From positions 1 to 26,821 of the forward strand of contig CAKQKQ010000017.1 in NCBI GenBank assembly GCA_934249265.1: a stretch of 26,821 nt of DNA. Reading direction: 5' to 3'. Positions 22,650 to 26,821 of the stretch are shown here, piece after piece. The position numbers and the translations under genes were made by a program. The notes under the pieces were generated by a model, which ran no database searches, had not been told where the DNA came from, and was given only the letters and a program-made list of their open reading frames with translations. Source of the stretch: an uncultured Clostridia bacterium. Its GTDB lineage: Bacteria; Bacillota; Clostridia; Christensenellales; Borkfalkiaceae. Each line of letters begins with the position of its first letter. The stretch's first letter is position 1.

Positions 22650-25067
22650 ATGAAAAAACTTTTAACTTTGTTGTTAGCATTGGTTGCCGTTATATCGGTT
22701 ATCGGTGCTGGATGTCAACTTGCCGGCTCTTCGGGTACAACCGTAACTGCCGAAGAAGCGCAAAAAGCAAAAACCTACATTGAAACAAAGTATAGAGGCG
22801 AAAGCGAAATTACCGCTTCTGACTACAAATTGGATGCTCAAGTAGGAATTGACGGCACTATTGTCAAAGTAGAATGGTCTGCCGACACCGACAAGGTAAG
22901 TATCGGTACAGAAATGGACGACTACGGTCAAATCACCGTTAAGGTTACTAAAACGGACGTAGAAGTACCTTACGTGCTTACTGCAAAAATTTACGATTCC
23001 GACAGAAATTGTTTAGAAACTACGTTTAATCGTAAAATCCCCGCATACGTATTGTATAATTGGGAACAATATCTCGCTGCAGAAGACGGCGCAGTATTCT
23101 CTATCGAGGGTATAGTTACTTCGATTTGGGGTAAATCTCTCGGCAACACATACAACGGTATGTATGTACAAGATTTAGAAAACAAGGGCGGTTATTATAT
23201 TTATGGTTTGGCTTCCGACGCTTCTGCCGACGGCGTAAAAGCGGGTATGAAAGTTTCCGTAACGGGTACTTACGTAAAGAAATATGTTGAACTTAAAGAC
23301 GCTACTTGCACAGTTCTCGACACAAACATTACTACTGTAGAACCTACAGATTATACAGAAATTTACAAAAACGCAACTTCTCTTAAAGACACTGCGCTTT
23401 TGGAAAAACAAACTCTCCTCGTTACTCTTAAAGGAGTAGAACTTCAACCTCAAACTGAAGAAGATATATCTAAAGGATATTATCGTTTCAAACTCGGCAA
23501 CCTTACTTCTTACGTAAGAATTTCTTCTTCCGTATGTCCTATGACTGCAGAAGAACAAGCACAATTCAAGGCTGACTTTGCCGCAAACGTTGGCAACAAG
23601 GCAGATATAGTAGGTATCGCAAGCGCATACAACGGAGCGTTCTATATCGTTCCCGCAGCAGCAGGCGCATACTCCAACTATCAAGTTGTTACTAAAACCG
23701 ATGAAGAAAAAGCAAATATCGAATTGGAGGGCGCAATCCTTTCCAAGACGACGTTTACCGAAACAGAAACAATTACGCTTCCCACGGTTAAGACTTATAC
23801 CGATGCAGTTACGTTTGAATGGGCTTCCGATAGCGCAAACGCAGTTGTTGAAAACGGCGAATTAAAAATCACTATACCCGAATCGACTACTACCGCAAAA
23901 CTTACTTTGACTGTTAAGTGCGGAGAAGTTACAAAGACTAAAGAGTTCACTCTTACTCTTCAAAATGCGACTCTCAATCATGCCGGTACCGCGGCTGACC
24001 CGTTTGATTGCGCCGATACTCTTGCAATTTTGAATTCTCTTGCAACAGGCAAAACTTATTCCGACGCAGACGGCAATCCTATAATGGTTTACATTAAAGG
24101 TTACGTTGTAGTTGAAGGTATTGCAGGTAATTATCAATCTAAATTCTACATTGCAGATGCTGTTGATGCAGAAAGCAAGGTTTATGTATTTAGCGCAAAC
24201 TATACGACTGAAGTAAGTGGCATTTCTCTTGGTGATCTTGTTGTAGTAAAAGGTTTCCTTGTAGATTATAACGGAACTAAAGAAGTTGCTCAAGCAACAG
24301 TTGACGGAACAAAGACATATCCGACAATAGTAAGCAAAACAGAAGCAACCGAAGAAGATGTTGCAACACTTGTACTTGCTGGTTTGACTGTAAAGGCTAC
24401 GCTTGACGCTGACTATACGCTTCCCACAAGCACTCATGCAACAATAGTTTGGTCTGTTAAAGAAGAAAGCACGGCATTGACTATCGTTGATGGTGTTGCT
24501 AAAGTAACTCGCGGAACTGAAGATGCTACTGTTGTACTTGTTGCAACGATCGGCGCGCAAAAGAAAGAGTTTACTGTTACGGTTGTAAAGGCTGACGAAG
24601 GCGGAGAAACCGAAGAAACTAAAATCACTTTCAATCTCGGTGAAGACGGAACTTCTTCAAATCTTGGAGGTGATAGTGTTGGAACAACGTATACTGAAGC
24701 AAGTGCTGAAGATCCCAACATTAAATTAACCCTTAAAGATTGTAGTAATGTATATACGGGTACTGTTGCAGGAAACGGAGACGGTGCTTTAAGAATGGGA
24801 GCAAGTAGTAAAGGTGGTAAATTTACAATTGTTGTACCCGAAGGTGTAAAGAAAGTCGTAATTTATTTTTCGTATTATGACGCAAGTGCATCTGTATTAA
24901 TAAACGGCGAAGATAGCGGAACGTTTTCAAGTAAATGGGAAAGCGCAGATTGCACTCCCGATGCGAAAGAAGTAATTATTTCTGATACTACGAAGGAAAT
25001 TACGGTTGCTACAAGAGTTGCATCTAAATGCCGTGTAGTTATTCATAAAATAGAGTTTATATACTAA
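22650..25067 (+). CDS. Large lipoprotein of alternating Ig-like and OB-fold-like modules
   Basis: The 805-residue protein has the lipobox GAGC (Cys22) and is otherwise extracytoplasmic. By pattern it alternates atrophied-Ig-like modules (about 33-130, 350-440 and 560-645, with lines such as VTFEWASDSANAVVENGELK) and OB-like modules (about 131-230, 231-345 and 445-555; the last resembles the DUF6359 type with DPFDCADTLAILNSL and KGYVVVEG). It ends in a beta-sandwich (about 650-805) resembling a carbohydrate-binding module. No catalytic motif is visible, so it is probably a surface binding or scaffold protein. A strong AAAGGAG precedes the ATG. It is the last gene of the cluster. Module borders are approximate. 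Confidence 0.78.
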   Translation: MKKLLTLLLALVAVISVIGAGCQLAGSSGTTVTAEEAQKAKTYIETKYRGESEITASDYKLDAQVGIDGTIVKVEWSADTDKVSIGTEMDDYGQITVKVTKTDVEVPYVLTAKIYDSDRNCLETTFNRKIPAYVLYNWEQYLAAEDGAVFSIEGIVTSIWGKSLGNTYNGMYVQDLENKGGYYIYGLASDASADGVKAGMKVSVTGTYVKKYVELKDATCTVLDTNITTVEPTDYTEIYKNATSLKDTALLEKQTLLVTLKGVELQPQTEEDISKGYYRFKLGNLTSYVRISSSVCPMTAEEQAQFKADFAANVGNKADIVGIASAYNGAFYIVPAAAGAYSNYQVVTKTDEEKANIELEGAILSKTTFTETETITLPTVKTYTDAVTFEWASDSANAVVENGELKITIPESTTTAKLTLTVKCGEVTKTKEFTLTLQNATLNHAGTAADPFDCADTLAILNSLATGKTYSDADGNPIMVYIKGYVVVEGIAGNYQSKFYIADAVDAESKVYVFSANYTTEVSGISLGDLVVVKGFLVDYNGTKEVAQATVDGTKTYPTIVSKTEATEEDVATLVLAGLTVKATLDADYTLPTSTHATIVWSVKEESTALTIVDGVAKVTRGTEDATVVLVATIGAQKKEFTVTVVKADEGGETEETKITFNLGEDGTSSNLGGDSVGTTYTEASAEDPNIKLTLKDCSNVYTGTVAGNGDGALRMGASSKGGKFTIVVPEGVKKVVIYFSYYDASASVLINGEDSGTFSSKWESADCTPDAKEVIISDTTKEITVATRVASKCRVVIHKIEFIY

Positions 25068-25113
25068 GATAAACTAAATTAAACTATTGATTTAAAAATA
25101 ATTTAAGTCAAAT

Positions 25114-25150
25114 AAAAAAGACAAGCGAGGTTATCCCCGCTTGTCTTTTT
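25114..25150 (+). terminator. Terminator of the ABC transporter cluster
   Basis: AAAAAGACAAGCG pairs with CGCTTGTCTTTTT, a 13-bp stem extended by GG/CC, and ends in a T run. It lies 47 bases after the last stop. The A-rich left arm lets it also work for the convergent fucO transcript. Confidence 0.92.
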
Positions 25151-25154
25151 GCTT

Positions 25155-25190
25155 AAAAAATAAGAAGTAAACCTTTCGGCTTACTTCTTT
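25155..25190 (-). terminator. Terminator of fucO, built from a 148-bp element end
   Basis: Read on the minus strand, AAGAAGTAA pairs with TTACTTCTT across a 10-nt loop and runs into ATTTTTT. The plus-strand bases 25161-25181 (TAAGAAGTAAACCTTTCGGC) equal the left end of the 148-bp element. Confidence 0.75.
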
Positions 25191-25266
25191 TAAATTTGTT
25201 TAAAACAAAATTTTAAATTTTTATATAAAACAAATATAAAACAAAATTTTATATCGCAATTAAGTT

Positions 25267-26415
25267 TTACAATAAAGATTTATAAAGGGCGATAATGTCT
25301 TCTTTCGTCGGGTCTTTGGGGTTGCCGGGGCGGCAAGCGTCGTCCATTGCCGATTGCGCCAAGAAGTCGATATCTTCTTCCTTTACAATTCCTTTCAAGT
25401 CGCGAGGTATGCCCACGTCGATAGAAAGTTGTTGCACTGCGTCGCATGCGGCGTTTCTCGCTTGTTCCAAAGTCATTTTGTCTACGCCTTTTACACCCAT
25501 AGCGATAGCGATATTGCGGTATTTTTCGCCCGTTGCGTCGGCGTTGTATCTCATTACCGTAGGAAGAAGTATTGCGTTAGCCACGCCGTGCGGAGTGTCG
25601 TATACTGCGCCGAGTGCGTGCGCCATAGAGTGAACTATGCCGAGTCCTACGTTGGAAAAGCCCATGCCGGCGATATATTGACCGAGAGCCATTCCTTCGC
25701 GACCTTCTTTCTCGTTTTTAACAGCCGAGCGGAGCGAACGCGAAATAATTTCTATCGCCTTTAAGTGGAACATATCCGTCATTTCCCAAGCGGCTTTTGT
25801 GATATAACCCTCGATAGCGTGCGTCAATGCGTCCATACCCGTTGCGGCGGTAAGACCTTTAGGCATAGTGCTCATCATGTCGCTGTCGATAAACGCAACC
25901 ACGGGAATATCGTGCACGTCCACGCAAACGAATTTACGTTTTTTCTCGACGTCGGTGATTACGTAGTTGATAGTTACTTCCGCAGCCGTGCCCGCAGTGG
26001 TGGGTACAGCCATAATGGGTACTGACGGTTTTTTAGTGGGAGCAACGCCCTCGAGCGAACGCACGTCTTCAAATTCGGGGTTGTTGATGATTATGCCTAT
26101 CGCCTTTGCGGTATCCATTGAAGAACCGCCGCCTATAGCGATGATATAATCTGCGCCGCTGTCTTTAAAGGCTTGTACGCCCGTTTGCACGTTTTGAATC
26201 GTGGGGTTGGGCTTGATGTCCGAATAGAGGGTATAGGCGATGCCGTTTGCCTCTAATATGTCCGTTACTTTTTTAGTAACGTTGAATTTAACAAGGTCGG
26301 GATCGGAACAAACAAATGCTTTGTTGAGTCCGCGTCTTTTAACTTCGCCGACTATTTCGCTTACGCAGCCCGCTCCGTGATAACTTGTTTCGTTTAAAAC
26401 TATTCTGTTTGCCAT
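25267..26415 (-). CDS. fucO: Lactaldehyde reductase, iron-containing alcohol dehydrogenase
   Basis: The 382-residue protein matches E. coli FucO (383 residues) closely along its length: MANRIVLNET start, IGGGSSMDTAKAIGII cofactor site, PTTAGTAAEVTINYVITD, and the iron ligands in DALTHAIEG, VHSMAH and DTPHG. FucO reduces L-lactaldehyde to 1,2-propanediol with NADH during anaerobic fucose and rhamnose breakdown. The true start is the ATG at 26415, with AAGGAGG seven bases upstream. The frame is open for 47 more codons, but these run through tandem repeats and do not fit the family. It is convergent with the transporter cluster. No other fucose or rhamnose genes are in the window, and a wider 1,2-diol or propanal role remains possible. 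Confidence 0.93.
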   Translation of the reverse strand: MANRIVLNETSYHGAGCVSEIVGEVKRRGLNKAFVCSDPDLVKFNVTKKVTDILEANGIAYTLYSDIKPNPTIQNVQTGVQAFKDSGADYIIAIGGGSSMDTAKAIGIIINNPEFEDVRSLEGVAPTKKPSVPIMAVPTTAGTAAEVTINYVITDVEKKRKFVCVDVHDIPVVAFIDSDMMSTMPKGLTAATGMDALTHAIEGYITKAAWEMTDMFHLKAIEIISRSLRSAVKNEKEGREGMALGQYIAGMGFSNVGLGIVHSMAHALGAVYDTPHGVANAILLPTVMRYNADATGEKYRNIAIAMGVKGVDKMTLEQARNAACDAVQQLSIDVGIPRDLKGIVKEEDIDFLAQSAMDDACRPGNPKDPTKEDIIALYKSLL

Positions 26416-26490
26416 TTTTGTGCCTCCTTGAATCATAATTTGTTTTATTAAAATTTTTTCGTAAGAAAACGATTTTTGCCCGTTTATTTT

Positions 26491-26575
26491 GCTATTGCGC
26501 AACAAATTTGCCCGTTTGCTTTGGCTCGTTTGCATTAGTTCGCTATTACGCAACAAATTTGCCGTTTGCTTTGGC
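26491..26575. repeat. Direct repeat, two units with 51-bp period
   Basis: GCTATTGCGCAACAAATTTG plus the next 15 bases (26491-26525) recur at 26542-26575 with one substitution and one deletion, separated by 16 bases of spacer. It lies 75 bp upstream of the fucO start. Confidence 0.8.
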
Positions 26576-26765
26576 GCATTTGCGTGGGCGAAAATTTATT
26601 TTCCTACGTATTTCAAACCTTGGTAGAACAAACCGCAAATCCGACACAGTTTTATGGTTTTCTGCATATTCTTGCGGCACGTAGTGTTTTTACGCCGTAA
26701 AGTCGACCGCAAAATATACGAGTCGGTCTTTTTTTGCATATGGCTGCGGCTTGTTTGGACAAGGC

Positions 26766-26806
26766 AAACGACTGAACACGTACTATAACGTACTTGAAAG
26801 TCGTTT
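26766..26806. repeat. Nested inverted repeat near the window edge
   Basis: Outer arms AAACGACT/AGTCGTTT (8 bp) enclose inner arms GTAC/GTAC. It could be an operator-like site or part of an RNA hairpin belonging to a gene beyond the edge. Confidence 0.5.
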
Positions 26807-26821
26807 AACGCAGTACAAATC

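Larger units (their letters stand above)
26416..26821. other. Gene-free upstream region of fucO to the window edge
   Basis: This holds the 51-bp direct repeat at 26491-26575, a hairpin with T run at 26705-26735 (GACCG/CGGTC), and a nested inverted repeat at 26766-26806. No promoter for fucO was identified with confidence. A minus-strand frame open from the edge to a stop at 26596 is not convincing. Confidence 0.5.

Noticed and set aside
26416..26556. 47-codon N-terminal extension of fucO
   Set aside because: It crosses the 51-bp repeat, lacks family similarity, and the AAGGAGG site clearly serves the ATG at 26415.
26596..26820. Minus-strand frame entering from the right edge with a C-x2-C pair
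   Set aside because: It is open for about 75 codons, but its codon use is unlike the neighbours and it crosses two inverted repeats. It needs sequence beyond the edge to judge.

Overview
The window looks like a chromosomal segment of an AT-rich Gram-positive anaerobe, most likely an uncultured gut member of the Clostridia. Three things point there: a PPi-type phosphofructokinase, strong Shine-Dalgarno sites (GGAGG type), and secreted proteins anchored as lipoproteins. No rRNA, phage or plasmid genes are visible, so the lineage is inferred from gene style only.

Layout. Bases 2-439 hold the 3' end of a PPi-dependent phosphofructokinase gene and its terminator. Next come a repeat-rich gap with two tandem copies of a 148-bp structured element, an AEC-family transporter, a lone tRNA-Pro(GGG) with its own promoter and terminator, an inverted copy of the element, and an HU gene on the minus strand. 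Bases 3934-7788 carry small uncharacterised membrane proteins around a PhnP-like metallo-hydrolase. Bases 8155-10402 are a minus-strand pair, an AraC-type regulator overlapping radA. Divergent from it is an unusually large (1088 aa) lipoprotein with a central SGNH hydrolase domain between jelly-roll-like modules. A short acidic ORF and an RDD membrane protein follow.

After an 811-bp gene-free, hairpin-rich leader comes a six-gene plus-strand cluster (16135-25067) closed by a strong terminator. It encodes an MsmK/UgpC-type ATPase, two sugar-type permeases, a family 1 solute-binding lipoprotein, a staphylococcal-nuclease-like lipoprotein and an 805-aa lipoprotein of alternating Ig-like and OB-fold-like modules. 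The transporter resembles carbohydrate importers, but the last two genes suggest that the cell surface also handles nucleic acid or another phosphodiester polymer. This cluster is the best candidate here for an undescribed system. A convergent fucO (lactaldehyde reductase) gene closes the window and hints at deoxy-sugar (fucose/rhamnose) metabolism.

The non-coding DNA is unusually rich in small repeats. There is a 148-bp element family with terminal inverted repeats and several conserved hairpins (three full copies, three fragments), a REP-like palindrome centred on TACGTA (four clear copies, all 3' of genes), two palindrome-plus-hairpin elements of identical architecture, and two short tandem repeats. 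No CRISPR array, transposase or riboswitch of a known class was recognised.
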